A stretch of 40,648 nucleotides of DNA from an uncultured Ignavibacteria bacterium (GTDB lineage: Bacteria; Bacteroidota; Ignavibacteria; Tepidaquicellales; Tepidaquicellaceae): assembly GCA_937872315.1 (NCBI GenBank), contig CALMST010000270.1, positions 1 to 40,648 on the forward strand, given 5' to 3'. The translations under genes and the position numbers were made by a program. Under the pieces are notes generated by a model. The model did not search any database, was not told where the DNA came from, and saw only the letters and a program-made list of their open reading frames with translations. Below are positions 23,725 through 32,821 of the stretch, piece after piece. How positions within the stretch are numbered: the stretch's first letter is position 1; each line of letters begins with the position of its first letter.

Positions 23725-25065
23725 CTATTTCAGAAGTATCATTCGTCTTGTATCAATTAACTCATTTCCTAAATACAGGGAATAGAAATACATTCCGCCG
23801 GGAATATTATTTCCATTGAATTCTATTTCATATTTCCCCGGCTGCTTGATCTCATTTATTAAGTTAGCGACTTCTTTTCCAAGAACATCATACAGGATTA
23901 TCTTTATATTATCCGTAACTTTTAACTCAAAACTTATAACTGAAACGGGATTGAACGGATTTGGATAATTCTGATAAAGTTCAGCTCTATCAGGAATTAT
24001 AGTATTATCGGTTGCAATGTTAACTTTAAGCGGTTCATATCTGAGTATAGCGCCGTTATTTCCGACAGCCCAGCCGTGTGTTGAATCAGTGAAGTCAACT
24101 GAATATATTTCCGCATTATCCGTAACGGGTAAATCAGTCCATGTATTACCGGAATCATAAGATACAGCCCAGTTAAGCGCATAGCCAAGCGCCATCCAAG
24201 CTTCTTCCGGTCTTCTGAAATCAATGGAATATGCCTGGCCGAAAAGATTCAGGGATTCGTAATTCCAGTTAAGTCCTGCATTGGAAGTTCTGCTCAGCTG
24301 GACTCCGTATTCAAAATCACCGCCGGCAGAAATTAATCTGTTCTGATCAAATACATAGAAATCATAAAACGGTTCGGGAGAATAAACGTCAGCCGACCAG
24401 TTGAATCCGCCGTCCGTTGTTCTCCAGATAACTCCCGCAATATCAATATATCCTCCGCAGGCAAATCCATTTAACGGTGAGGAAAAAGTAATTTTGGAAA
24501 TAAGAAAAGAAGAATATTCGGAAGAGTCCACTGTTGACGGCTGCCATGATTTTCCTCCGTCAGATGTTTTATACAAAGATCCCTGAATTCCACCCATAAA
24601 ACCATTCAATGAATCCCGGAAATTGATAGTTGTAAAAAACTTTGATGAATCCGGAAAGACTTCTGATGTCCAAACCTGACCCCCGTTTGTAGTAGTGAGA
24701 ATAGTTGTACCTGAGAAAAGAAATTCATTTGCCACAACCCAGCCGAGTCTGTTATTCAGAAAAAAAATATCATTTATGTAATAGCTGATAGTGGAATTCT
24801 GTATCTCAAAGTTATAACCTCCGTCAGAAGTATGAATGATCACCCCGTCATCACCGGCAGCCCAGCCGTGAAGATTATCTGTAAAAATACAATTTCTTAA
24901 AGATACATTTACGGGACTATTGACTTTGATCCATTGGGGTTGAGCAACAGATGATGATCCCGTCAGAAAAATTATCAGAATTGTTAAAAATATTTTAAAT
25001 ACAAGAAGATACCTGGAAATAAAAGTTGTCAATATTTTGTAGTTTTTCATTGAAATTGTATACAT
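23725..25065 (-). CDS. Ycf48-like propeller protein with T9SS sorting domain, paralogue 2
   Basis: A 446-aa paralogue of the product of 15235-16548. The hydrophobic N-terminus (to about residue 42, ending SSVAQ) is followed by blades such as GWAAGDDGVIIHTSDGGYNF, GFMGGIQGSLYKTSDGGKSW, GFACGGYIDIAGVIWRTTDG and GWAVGNNGAILRYE. The sorting domain begins NYPNPFNPVSV and ends DTRRMILLK. Here the SGVYFY region reads PGGMYFYSL and lacks the heptamer insertion of paralogue 1. It is divergent from propeller gene C with only 43 bp between the starts. An ATG five codons inside (MKNYKIL) is an alternative start. Confidence 0.85.
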   Translation of the reverse strand: MYTISMKNYKILTTFISRYLLVFKIFLTILIIFLTGSSSVAQPQWIKVNSPVNVSLRNCIFTDNLHGWAAGDDGVIIHTSDGGYNFEIQNSTISYYINDIFFLNNRLGWVVANEFLFSGTTILTTTNGGQVWTSEVFPDSSKFFTTINFRDSLNGFMGGIQGSLYKTSDGGKSWQPSTVDSSEYSSFLISKITFSSPLNGFACGGYIDIAGVIWRTTDGGFNWSADVYSPEPFYDFYVFDQNRLISAGGDFEYGVQLSRTSNAGLNWNYESLNLFGQAYSIDFRRPEEAWMALGYALNWAVSYDSGNTWTDLPVTDNAEIYSVDFTDSTHGWAVGNNGAILRYEPLKVNIATDNTIIPDRAELYQNYPNPFNPVSVISFELKVTDNIKIILYDVLGKEVANLINEIKQPGKYEIEFNGNNIPGGMYFYSLYLGNELIDTRRMILLK

Positions 25066-25108
25066 ATAAATATACTTTAAATATCCAAAAAATTAAACCA
25101 ATTCTTAC

Positions 25109-28100
25109 ATGAAAAAAGCTCCACTCTTTAAAAAAGGATTAACATCCCTTTTAGTATTTTTGATCTTTTCTGCTGTCGGCTTTGAGATATTTCAGGGTCA
25201 GAAGACAATTGAAGTTCCGGTTAATGAAAAAATGTTTGATTATGATGAAAGCGACCCTCTGATAGACAGACCAACAAGAGAAGCCTTCAGCCATGTTATT
25301 GAAAGCACTGATGAAGATCTCGACATAATCACAGATGCAAACGGCTTCGATAATTTTGAGATCGGCGTGGATTTTGCCGAGATGATGGTCGTTTCCAATC
25401 CGAGAGATCCGCTGAATATGCAGTTTGGTGTGAACTCCGGCGGCGGACAGAATGCCTATTACACAACTGACGGATACAACTGGAATTCAAGTAATCCATC
25501 TTATCACTCTTCAACCTGTTGTGATCCCTGGTCAGCTTTTGACAGTTTAGGCAGATTGACCTATGGATCAGGTGTCAGCGGACAGTATATTTACAGATCG
25601 TCAAATGGTGGAGCAACTTATGGACCTGCTATATTGTCTGTATCCGGAAATGACAGAAATACTCTTGCAGCAGATCAGACAAACGGTCCATACTCAAATT
25701 ATCTGTATGCTGCTATTACGCCGGGTAATTTTTCGAGAAGCTTAAATAACGGACTTACCTGGACGACCACTTATTCTCCTTCTAATACTGTACCGGGAGT
25801 TATGATTGCCGTCGGACCAAACGGAAATACACAGGGCGGTTGTGTTATGTATGTAACAAATACAGGTACTTCACAAAATGTTACTTATACATTTCACCGG
25901 TCTCTTGACGGCGGAGCAACTTTTTCCGTAAGATCGAGTCTTACTGTTGCGGGATATGTCGGAACGCTGAATACAGCCGGCAGGCTTGTAATCAACAACG
26001 GAAGAACAAGACCTTATCCGATGATCGCTATGGATAATAGTTATGGTCCTAATAGAGGAAGACTTTATCTTGTATATGCTTCAAACGTCCCTGCAGGTAA
26101 CGGAAACAAACCTGATATAATTTTGCAGTATTCTGACAATCAGGGATCAACCTGGTCAAATAAAATTACAGTCAATGATGTAACTACAGGCGATCAATGG
26201 TTTCCTGCTATATGGTGCGAAAAGGAAACCGGAAGACTATACATTAAATGGTATGACACCAGGGAAAATCCGGCAACTTATGCTGTGAACGTCTATGCAA
26301 CATATACTGATGACGGCGGTGCTACTTTTGCTCCGAATCAGAAACTTACCAATCAGTCATGGACATATCCAAGCCCTGCATGTTCTCCAAATACAAACTG
26401 CTACAGAGGTGACTATGATGGCATGACAGCAAATACAAAAACAGGTTTTGCTGTATGGTATGACGGAAGGTCAAGTTCATATAAAAACGTTGCATCATAT
26501 TTTCCTGATTTTGGTCTGCTTGCTTCTCCGTCTTCACAAACAATAAATCAGACAAATGACAGCAGGAATTTTGCAATAGAGATCCCTGCAGTTAAATTAT
26601 ACACGGATGTCACCACTTTCAGCGCAACGGTATCTCCAACACCTGCTGCGGGAACCATAGAGCTTGAATTCCTTGGAGGGAATACTTTATCAAGTTATCC
26701 GAATACTAAATACATGAAGGTCAAAACAGTCGGAACTGTAACTTCAGGTGTATATACAGTCGATGTCACAGCGCAGGGATCTAACGGTACACCGGTGCAT
26801 AAGAGATCAGTAACTGTAACAGTAAACTCATCCGTAAGCGCAGCGCCATGTGATGATTTTACCGGATTAAAGTTTCCTCCTGCTACTATGTTTGGAGAAT
26901 ATTCCGGAACAAACTACTGGTCACGAAGTTCTGTATCGGCTTATGGATCTGGAAGCGGCGCAGCAAAGTTTAATTTCTATTCTGCCAATGTGGGTGTCGT
27001 ACAGTCCCTGGTATCAAACAATTTTGCGGCAGCCGGTGCGGGAACATATCTTACTTTTGATGAAGCTTATGCTCCATATGCTTCTGCTTCATTCGGTCCA
27101 GATACTTTAGTTGTCGAAGTGTCAAATAATTCAGGTAATACTTACACTGCATTAGCAAATCTGATCGGAAGATTTGACGGGACAGGTGAATTAAATACTG
27201 CTCCTCCTCAATTAAACTCGTTTGTTCCTGAAAATTCAGAATGGAGACCAAAAATATATGAGCTCCCTGTAGGTACAAATAAGATAAGACTGAAAGCAAA
27301 GAGCGGTTATGGTAACGATCTATATCTGGATAATATTTGTGTGCAGACATTACCTGCAGCTATAGAGAATAATATAGGTCTGATCAATGAAGCTATGTTC
27401 ATACCGACGAACCCGTACTGGAGGCTTCTTGATACTGTGACTGTTTATCTGCACAGAACAGATTTTCCTAATGTAGTAGTTGATTCATCCAAAGGTGTAG
27501 CGGGAAATAATGCGGTTGTGCAGGATCTCTATTTTAATAAAGCTCTGGACGGAACATATTACAGAGTAGTAAAACACAGAAATGCGCTTGAAACATGGAG
27601 TAATGTGGGAGTGTCGTATACAAGGGGACTTTCAGGATCTCATAACTTTGTTCCTAACAATCAGTCTTATGGAAACAATATGGCTACAGTCAGCACGTCT
27701 CCATTCTATAAAGGACAATACAGCGGTGATATTGATCAAAACGGAGTGATCGACCTTAGTGATGTGATCGGAATTTATAACGATGCTCTTAATTTTGTCA
27801 CAGGATATGAAGTCTCGGATCTTGATGGTAATTTAGTTACAGACCTTTCAGATTTACTTTATTCATATAATAATGCATCGACTTTTGTTGAAGTTGTCAG
27901 ACCTCCGGGAGCACTGCCTGCACCTAATCCTCAGGAAACTGAATCTGAAAATATCCCGGTTACTTTTGAAAATGAAGCACAAAAGCAAAAGTATGAAATG
28001 GGATTGAAACAGTCAGTGATTCAGAAAAATGAAGTTAAGGAAAATTATGTTCCGAATTGGGGAGTAGAAGAAAAAGAAGCGACCAGAATAAGAAAGCAAA

Positions 28101-28162
28101 AGTTGAATGAACAAAATTCATTGCATAAGGATCAGGGCAGTAATAATGTAGGTAACAGGTAA
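25109..28162 (+). CDS. Large Asp-box propeller surface protein, paralogue C
   Basis: A 1017-aa secreted protein. Its C-terminal ~450 residues match paralogues A and B closely (EYSGTNYW, VYLHRTDFPNVVVDS, KHRNALETWSNVG, GDIDQNGVIDLSD, SDLDGNLVTDLSD, then a charged tail ending NNVGNR). The N-terminal propeller is different: it has Asp boxes such as SSNGGATY, SLDGGATF, YSDNQGSTW and TDDGGATF, lacks the HHHQGCD stretch, and is followed by an extra Ig-like domain (about 480-575). This looks like a shared C-terminal cassette joined to a different head. The N-terminal anchor (residues 10-28) is a signal sequence. Divergent with the Ycf48-like gene. Confidence 0.8.
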   Translation: MKKAPLFKKGLTSLLVFLIFSAVGFEIFQGQKTIEVPVNEKMFDYDESDPLIDRPTREAFSHVIESTDEDLDIITDANGFDNFEIGVDFAEMMVVSNPRDPLNMQFGVNSGGGQNAYYTTDGYNWNSSNPSYHSSTCCDPWSAFDSLGRLTYGSGVSGQYIYRSSNGGATYGPAILSVSGNDRNTLAADQTNGPYSNYLYAAITPGNFSRSLNNGLTWTTTYSPSNTVPGVMIAVGPNGNTQGGCVMYVTNTGTSQNVTYTFHRSLDGGATFSVRSSLTVAGYVGTLNTAGRLVINNGRTRPYPMIAMDNSYGPNRGRLYLVYASNVPAGNGNKPDIILQYSDNQGSTWSNKITVNDVTTGDQWFPAIWCEKETGRLYIKWYDTRENPATYAVNVYATYTDDGGATFAPNQKLTNQSWTYPSPACSPNTNCYRGDYDGMTANTKTGFAVWYDGRSSSYKNVASYFPDFGLLASPSSQTINQTNDSRNFAIEIPAVKLYTDVTTFSATVSPTPAAGTIELEFLGGNTLSSYPNTKYMKVKTVGTVTSGVYTVDVTAQGSNGTPVHKRSVTVTVNSSVSAAPCDDFTGLKFPPATMFGEYSGTNYWSRSSVSAYGSGSGAAKFNFYSANVGVVQSLVSNNFAAAGAGTYLTFDEAYAPYASASFGPDTLVVEVSNNSGNTYTALANLIGRFDGTGELNTAPPQLNSFVPENSEWRPKIYELPVGTNKIRLKAKSGYGNDLYLDNICVQTLPAAIENNIGLINEAMFIPTNPYWRLLDTVTVYLHRTDFPNVVVDSSKGVAGNNAVVQDLYFNKALDGTYYRVVKHRNALETWSNVGVSYTRGLSGSHNFVPNNQSYGNNMATVSTSPFYKGQYSGDIDQNGVIDLSDVIGIYNDALNFVTGYEVSDLDGNLVTDLSDLLYSYNNASTFVEVVRPPGALPAPNPQETESENIPVTFENEAQKQKYEMGLKQSVIQKNEVKENYVPNWGVEEKEATRIRKQKLNEQNSLHKDQGSNNVGNR

Positions 28163-28188
28163 CATTACCAAAAAAATATATGTAATCC

Positions 28189-28225
28189 GGGAGACTTAAA
28201 TTAATTTTTAAGTCTCCCTTTTTAT
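28189..28225 (+). terminator. Terminator of propeller gene C
   Basis: GGGAGACTTAAA pairs with TTTAAGTCTCCC around a 6-base loop, followed by a T-run. Confidence 0.9.
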
Positions 28226-28860
28226 TTATTTATCTCATTTTCAAATCCACCGGGAAGTATATAATTTTATTTTCAATTTTAGAAATTCAATTCTTACAAA
28301 AGCGTTTTAAAGAAATACAGAATAGATTCATCTGTTTTCCGGATTACCTTCACTTGTCATCATTATATAGATTATAAAAATATACTGCCGGAAATTTTTC
28401 CATAATTGCTGCAAAATTTCAACACCCCGCACGGCAGAGAGAGCGCTGCCGTGTGTCCATGACATGAAATTTTTGCTTAAAGGCATTACACTGAATTTCT
28501 TCCGGCAATTTATCACTGGCGGGTTTATCTCACAACCTGAATTGTATGATCCTCAAATGGATTTATTTATCATATTAATTAAAAGAATATTCTGTACAGA
28601 GTATTAAATTAAATTTAATCCCGGATTAAAATTCTTTGTATTAATTATAAAAAAAGATTCCTATTTTGTGTTAAGGCAGAAATCAACCCCAAAGATTGAT
28701 CTCTATTTTCAGAACTAATAAATTAAATAAAAAATAATCATATTTTTATAAAGGGATTTCCACGTTATCCCGGAATTTTAGGTTACTTTTTTTACACATC
28801 TGAAATTTTCGGTTAATGTGATTTTTATCCGGTAATATTAAGATGATTATTTAAGGTGAA
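28226..28860. other. Intergenic region holding a dispersed element
   Basis: No gene is supported in this gap. The first half is copy A of the dispersed element with a nested inverted repeat. The second half (about 28540-28860) is AT-rich leader DNA of the next gene with no recognisable motif. Confidence 0.5.
28302..28530 (+). repeat. Dispersed intergenic element, copy A
   Basis: The left end is GCGTTTTAAAGAAATACAG followed by AATAGATTCATCTG. The right end is CTGAATTTCTTCCGGCAATT then TATCACTGGCGGG. AAGAAATACAG on the left is almost the inverse of CTGAATTTCTT on the right. In the middle, CACGGCAG (28430-28437) pairs with CTGCCGTG (28446-28453); further out, GCAAAATTTCA pairs with TGAAATTTTTGC, and GCCGGAAATT with AATTTCTTCCGGC. 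The core is therefore a long imperfect hairpin. Confidence 0.75.
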
Positions 28861-30321
28861 ATGAATTTTAAGGAGAAACTTACATTAATAATAATTATAG
28901 TTACTTTATTTCGAGGTACTGAAGCTTTTGCTGAAGATCCGAATTTTGATCTAAGACTTACAAACCGTAATTATATCTCTTCAAACGAAGGATATTTTGA
29001 CATTGTCCTCAGGCATAGAAATCCGGAGCAGTCTGATTTTTTATATGCCGGAGCGGAATATGTCATTATACTCAATACTGATTTTCAGACAGAACACTTA
29101 AATTATGTTTATTCAATTGATACGGCTACTTACGGATCGGAAAGAATCCCGCTGAATTACATTGGAGGCTTATTAAAAAATTTTGATACCCTGAAAATAA
29201 TTCAGGGAGATTCCATTCAGAGCGGGAATGAACCTGTGATCTCATCTTCTTCAGGTACACTGGTTGCGCGAATCAGATTTTATAATCCGGATCTTTATTC
29301 AAACAGTTGTTTACTTGAAGAGCAATTCAGCTGGAAGACCGGTCCTCCAGGAGTATTTACAAGAGTTTACTTCAGAAATAGCGGAGAAACAGATCTTATC
29401 AACAACAGCTTTTCTTCTTTCAGTACTTATGATCTTTGCGCAGGTTCATTTTGTTGTCTTGAGGCTCCGCTTCATCCTCCGGTAAGATTATCACCGGAGA
29501 ATAATGACTCAGAACTTTCTGCACCGGTAACTCTTCTTTGGCAAAAAGGATTTCCCGTAAATTATTCCGCTCGTCTTCAGGTTGCCGAAGATTCAGCTTT
29601 CAATATTATTTTGTTAGACAGTTCATTTACTTTGCCGGACGGTAATGAAGATGTCAGCTTAACTCTTGCCACGCTTACCGCACCGGGTGATTATTACTGG
29701 AGGGTAAAGCAGGGAGGAATTCCTCCGCAGGGGGCATATAATGAAGCATGGAAATTCACGATCATTCCGGATTCAATTAATCTGAATTTAACGGTAATAC
29801 CCGAAGGTCTTTTCAGATTCAATCAATTTGATTTTGAATATAAGGCATATTTAAGAAATGTAAATGCTCCGTTCGAAATAGTGGATTCCTGTAATGTCTC
29901 TTCTTCGGATTCATTGTTTAGGAATACTTTGAAATTCGTGAACGCATTACCCGGGACATATTATATAGTAGTCATAAAAAACGGTTGCATTGAGACGTGG
30001 AGTAAAGAAGGAGGGGAGTATCTTGCCGGCGGTATTGTAAATGAATATGATTTTTCGCTTGATGATTCACAGGCATATTACGAAAACATGATCTTAGTCA
30101 GGAATAAATACTGCATGTACAGCGGCGATGTAAATCAGGATCAGAATATTGATCTTTATGATGTAATATCTGTTTATTATAATTCCAATAGCTTTAATTC
30201 CATTAATAATCATACTGATCTTACCGGCGACAGTATCACTGACCTTAATGATATATTAATTACCGGGAACAATTCCAAAAAATTTGTAAGTTCCCGTTCT
30301 CCGGATTTCCTGAAGATGTGA
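28861..30321 (+). CDS. Secreted protein with dockerin-like C-terminal module
   Basis: A 486-aa protein with a signal peptide (about 1-25, ending AFAED). The N-terminal beta domain (27-190) begins DLRLTNRNYISSNEGYF. A fibronectin-III-like segment follows (PPVRLSPENNDSELSAPVTL to YYWRVKQGG). The C-terminal module is the one found in the large propeller proteins: YKAYLRN, GTYYIVVIKNGCIETWSKEG, then a dockerin-like pair SGDVNQDQNIDLYD and TDLTGDSITDLNDI. It ends RSPDFLKM without the charged tail of A-C. GGTGAA precedes the ATG. The function is unknown, and surface location is likely. Confidence 0.75.
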   Translation: MNFKEKLTLIIIIVTLFRGTEAFAEDPNFDLRLTNRNYISSNEGYFDIVLRHRNPEQSDFLYAGAEYVIILNTDFQTEHLNYVYSIDTATYGSERIPLNYIGGLLKNFDTLKIIQGDSIQSGNEPVISSSSGTLVARIRFYNPDLYSNSCLLEEQFSWKTGPPGVFTRVYFRNSGETDLINNSFSSFSTYDLCAGSFCCLEAPLHPPVRLSPENNDSELSAPVTLLWQKGFPVNYSARLQVAEDSAFNIILLDSSFTLPDGNEDVSLTLATLTAPGDYYWRVKQGGIPPQGAYNEAWKFTIIPDSINLNLTVIPEGLFRFNQFDFEYKAYLRNVNAPFEIVDSCNVSSSDSLFRNTLKFVNALPGTYYIVVIKNGCIETWSKEGGEYLAGGIVNEYDFSLDDSQAYYENMILVRNKYCMYSGDVNQDQNIDLYDVISVYYNSNSFNSINNHTDLTGDSITDLNDILITGNNSKKFVSSRSPDFLKM

Positions 30322-30352
30322 TCATAAACATTTTTGATATATAGTCTTTGAC

Positions 30353-30408
30353 AAAAAGTTTGTTTACAATATTCTTCATTTTAAATTTTAGCCTTCAAAC
30401 TTTTTTAT
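30353..30408 (+). terminator. Weak candidate terminator
   Basis: AAAAAGTTTG (30353-30362) can pair with CAAACTTTTTT (30396-30406), but the loop of about 33 bases is long. Confidence 0.3.
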
Positions 30409-30516
30409 AATCAACTTCATCAGCACGGGGTATATATGATCTGATAATATTGTGATTCTGCTCTCAAGATCGATATATTAGCAATTTATAATTTTTCTCT
30501 AAAATTTTTGATCTGC

Positions 30517-30600
30517 TTTTAGTAAATATTGCTTCAATTTTAGTAATTATTGTTTCACTTACAGTAATTCTTCCTTCACCTGCAGTAATTATGCACTGAC
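30517..30600. repeat. Degenerate 21-bp minisatellite, four units
   Basis: Four consecutive 21-bp units share the core AGTAAtTattnttTCAc: they start TTTTAGTAAATATTG, TTTTAGTAATTATTG, TTACAGTAATTCTTC and CTGCAGTAATTATGC. On the minus strand one frame is open through all units but has no start codon and a stop directly before it. Confidence 0.8.
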
Positions 30601-30751
30601 CTTATATGTTGGTCTGTTGAATCTATGTAAGAAATATTTTCCAGGCTTGAATTCAGTGCTTTTATCATACAAATATCAAACTACTTTGAATAATTTTTTA
30701 TATCTATGCAGACGGGCGGGGTTCACTGAATGCGGGAAGGAAAGAATGAAA

Positions 30752-31702
30752 TTATTTCCTCAGCTCAGATAATTCCCTGAAAAGTCCGGCTTCTTTATCG
30801 GAAAGATTGACCGGTATTTCAATAAAAAGTTTTGCATACAGATCCCCGAAAGTATTAGCTTTACCGTAAACAGGCATTCCCATTCCCTGTAATCTCAATA
30901 TTTTTCCGTTTTGTGACTCTTTCGGAATGTTTACATTTATTGTTCCTTTGAATGTCTTTAAAGGCGCTTTGCCGCCGAGTACGGTCAGATAAAGATTAAC
31001 CCGAAGATCAGTGTAGAGGTCGTTTCCTTTTCTTTCAAACATCGGATCTTTCAGTACATGTATCTTAAGTAAAAGATCTCCTTTCGGTCCGTCATTGTAT
31101 CCCGGATTTCCTTTACCGGGAAGTTTAAGTGTTTGACCGTCAGCTATGCCCGGTCTTATCTTAAGCTTTATAGATTCTCCGTCTAGATCAAAATATTTCT
31201 CAGCTCCCTTGTAAGCATCTTCAAGAGTAATGCTCATTTCAGCGCTGACATCCTGACCTTTCATCCTGGCTGTTCTTCTGCTGCTTCTGCTTCTTGACTG
31301 ACCGCCTCCGAAACCCTGTCCGAAAAGCGTTTCAAAAAAATCAGAGAATCCGCCTGCATCACCGAATCCACCGCCCATATCACCGCTGCTGTATGTGTAT
31401 TGCCTCTGGCCGCCTCCGCCCTGACTGGAATATTGAGACCAGTCAAAACCCTGATCTGCACCGCCGGACTGCTGATAATACTTCCAGTTCTCTCCAAGCT
31501 CATCATACTTTTTTCTTTTCTCTTTATCGCTTAAAACTTCATTTGCTTCATTAAGCTCCTTGAATTTATTCTCCGCTTCAGCATTATCCTTGTTCTTATC
31601 AGGGTGATATTTTATAGCTAATTTTCTATAAGCCTTTTTTATTTCATCCTGCGATGCTTTTTTATCCACACCCAGTATTTTATAGTAATCTTTGTATTCC
31701 AT
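30752..31702 (-). CDS. CbpA-type DnaJ co-chaperone
   Basis: This co-chaperone stimulates DnaK. The J-domain (residues 4-69) has the catalytic HPD at 33-35 and the [20 protein letters not shown] helix. A Gly/Ser-rich linker (about 77-150, [19 protein letters not shown]) leads to the two-part DnaJ C-terminal domain ([11 protein letters not shown]-like [19 protein letters not shown], then [18 protein letters not shown]). There is no CxxCxGxG zinc finger, so it is the CbpA class and not classical DnaJ. The length of 316 aa fits. The small membrane-protein gene lies 18 bp upstream on the same strand. Confidence 0.93.
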   Translation of the reverse strand: MEYKDYYKILGVDKKASQDEIKKAYRKLAIKYHPDKNKDNAEAENKFKELNEANEVLSDKEKRKKYDELGENWKYYQQSGGADQGFDWSQYSSQGGGGQRQYTYSSGDMGGGFGDAGGFSDFFETLFGQGFGGGQSRSRSSRRTARMKGQDVSAEMSITLEDAYKGAEKYFDLDGESIKLKIRPGIADGQTLKLPGKGNPGYNDGPKGDLLLKIHVLKDPMFERKGNDLYTDLRVNLYLTVLGGKAPLKTFKGTINVNIPKESQNGKILRLQGMGMPVYGKANTFGDLYAKLFIEIPVNLSDKEAGLFRELSELRK

Positions 31703-31720
31703 TAATATATAAATTTCTGT

Positions 31721-31975
31721 TTAACTTTTTTTGAATATGATAATAATTAATATTGCAATTATCCAAAGCAATATGCCTGAAAATCCGGCAATATAGCTTT
31801 TAAAGATCTTGTTTTTTCCTTCAAGAGAATTGCCGGATTCCCTGAAGATCTTTCCTGCCTGATAGCCTGAAATTAAAGCAATTACTGAACCAATTCCCAT
31901 GATCCAGACCAATCCGAAAATTATACCCCTGTTTGTAATTCTGTCAAACTCTTTCTGAAGAATCTCTTTTTCCAT
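31721..31975 (-). CDS. Small two-helix membrane protein
   Basis: An 84-aa protein of unknown family. An N-terminal charged helix (MEKEILQKEFDRITNRG) is followed by a first hydrophobic span (IIFGLVWIMGIGSVIALISG), a basic loop (GKNKIFKSY), and a second span (IAGFSGILLWIIAILIIIIF) ending KKS. It is predicted to be in the inner membrane. It directly precedes the DnaJ-type gene with an 18-bp gap, so the two are probably co-transcribed. No function can be given. Confidence 0.65.
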   Translation of the reverse strand: MEKEILQKEFDRITNRGIIFGLVWIMGIGSVIALISGYQAGKIFRESGNSLEGKNKIFKSYIAGFSGILLWIIAILIIIIFKKS

Positions 31976-32502
31976 TTAGTAAATTAAAATCAAAATAGAT
32001 TTAATGAATTTATTTATCAAGGATAACATTAGTTGCAATTATCCGGCATTAAACACTTCCGTCCAAATCGTTTTAAAGAAATACAGTTCTTATGTATCTG
32101 TTCTCCGGTCCGAACTCTTCCCATTGAACGATCAAATGAATAAAGCTAAGAATTACCACCGGCATGTTATCTGCCATAATTTATCACATGCGGGTAATTT
32201 TACTTTACATACTGAAATGTCTGATCGTGAATTATATATAAATCAGATATTAGTTTAAAAAATGTTGCAGAGAGAACCGGGCAGCAAATTTGAATATTAA
32301 CTGATCAAGCTGAAAAGTTTTACTTTACCAATATTAAATTAATATTATCTTTGAATTTTTCTTATTATGAGATTTTTATTTAAGGGATTATTAATTAATT
32401 TATCAGAGTTATTTTATACTTAAACTAATTTGCTTGCCTTATTAAACGGGACTGTATAATTTTTTAAGTCAAATCTTATAAAACATAAAGGAGTAAATTC
32501 AA
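31976..32502. other. Intergenic region with dispersed element
   Basis: This is a divergent gap between the small membrane protein (minus) and the DUF1737 gene (plus). It contains copy B of the dispersed element. TATCTTTG at 32346-32353 matches the Bacteroidota -7 motif TAnnTTTG, 150 bp before the DUF1737 start, but without a clear -33 partner. Confidence 0.4.
32065..32225 (+). repeat. Dispersed intergenic element, copy B
   Basis: The left end AAATCGTTTTAAAGAAATAC (then AG) matches copy A. The right end GCCATAATTTATCACATGCG matches the GGCAATTTATCAC end of the others. It then shares AAATGTCTGATC with copy C. Confidence 0.65.
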
Positions 32503-32685
32503 ATGGAATATACAATTGTATCGGCAGATGATGAAAAATTGCTTGTCAGTAAAGTAAATCAAATGCTTGGAGATGGATGGGAAACAGAAGGCGGAGTAGC
32601 GATCTCAGCCGGCGGAACATTCTATCAGGCAATGATATTGTTTGATGATGAAGGTGATGAATTTGAAACCGGTGAGGAATTGTAA
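32503..32685 (+). CDS. DUF1737 small protein
   Basis: A 60-aa cytoplasmic protein matching DUF1737: EYTIVSADDEKLLVSKVNQM, then LGDGWETEGGVAIS and GGTFYQAMI, ending in an acidic tail (DDEGDEFETGEEL). The domain is short, common in bacteria and of unknown function. A good ribosome binding site (AGGAG) lies about 10 bases before the ATG. It appears to be a single-gene unit with a terminator downstream. Confidence 0.85.
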   Translation: MEYTIVSADDEKLLVSKVNQMLGDGWETEGGVAISAGGTFYQAMILFDDEGDEFETGEEL

Positions 32686-32745
32686 TATCATTCTTTCCTG
32701 ATATGGATCATAAAAAGGATCCGTCATTTATCTGTTCTTAATTTT

Positions 32746-32805
32746 AGAAGCAGAAAAACAGTGAATATTTTTTTTAATTTATCTGTAATTCTGCTTCTTT
32801 TTTTA
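32746..32805. terminator. Terminator between convergent DUF1737 gene and radC
   Basis: AGAAGCAGAA (32746-32755) pairs with TTCTGCTTCT (32789-32798), followed by a T-run on the plus strand. The loop is long and AT-rich. Confidence 0.6.
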
Positions 32806-32821
32806 TAAGAATTTATAAAGT

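Larger units (their letters stand above)
30322..30751. other. Convergent intergenic region
   Basis: This lies between the dockerin-module gene (plus) and the DnaJ gene (minus). It holds a weak hairpin and a 21-bp minisatellite. No gene is supported. Confidence 0.5.

Noticed and set aside
17386-30321. Cellulosome based on the dockerin-like modules
   Set aside because: No recognisable cohesin, scaffoldin or glycoside hydrolase is present, and this module is a common C-terminal feature of surface proteins in this phylum.
32004-32258. An 84-codon plus-strand open frame
   Set aside because: It lies across dispersed element copy B, resembles no family, and lacks a ribosome binding site.
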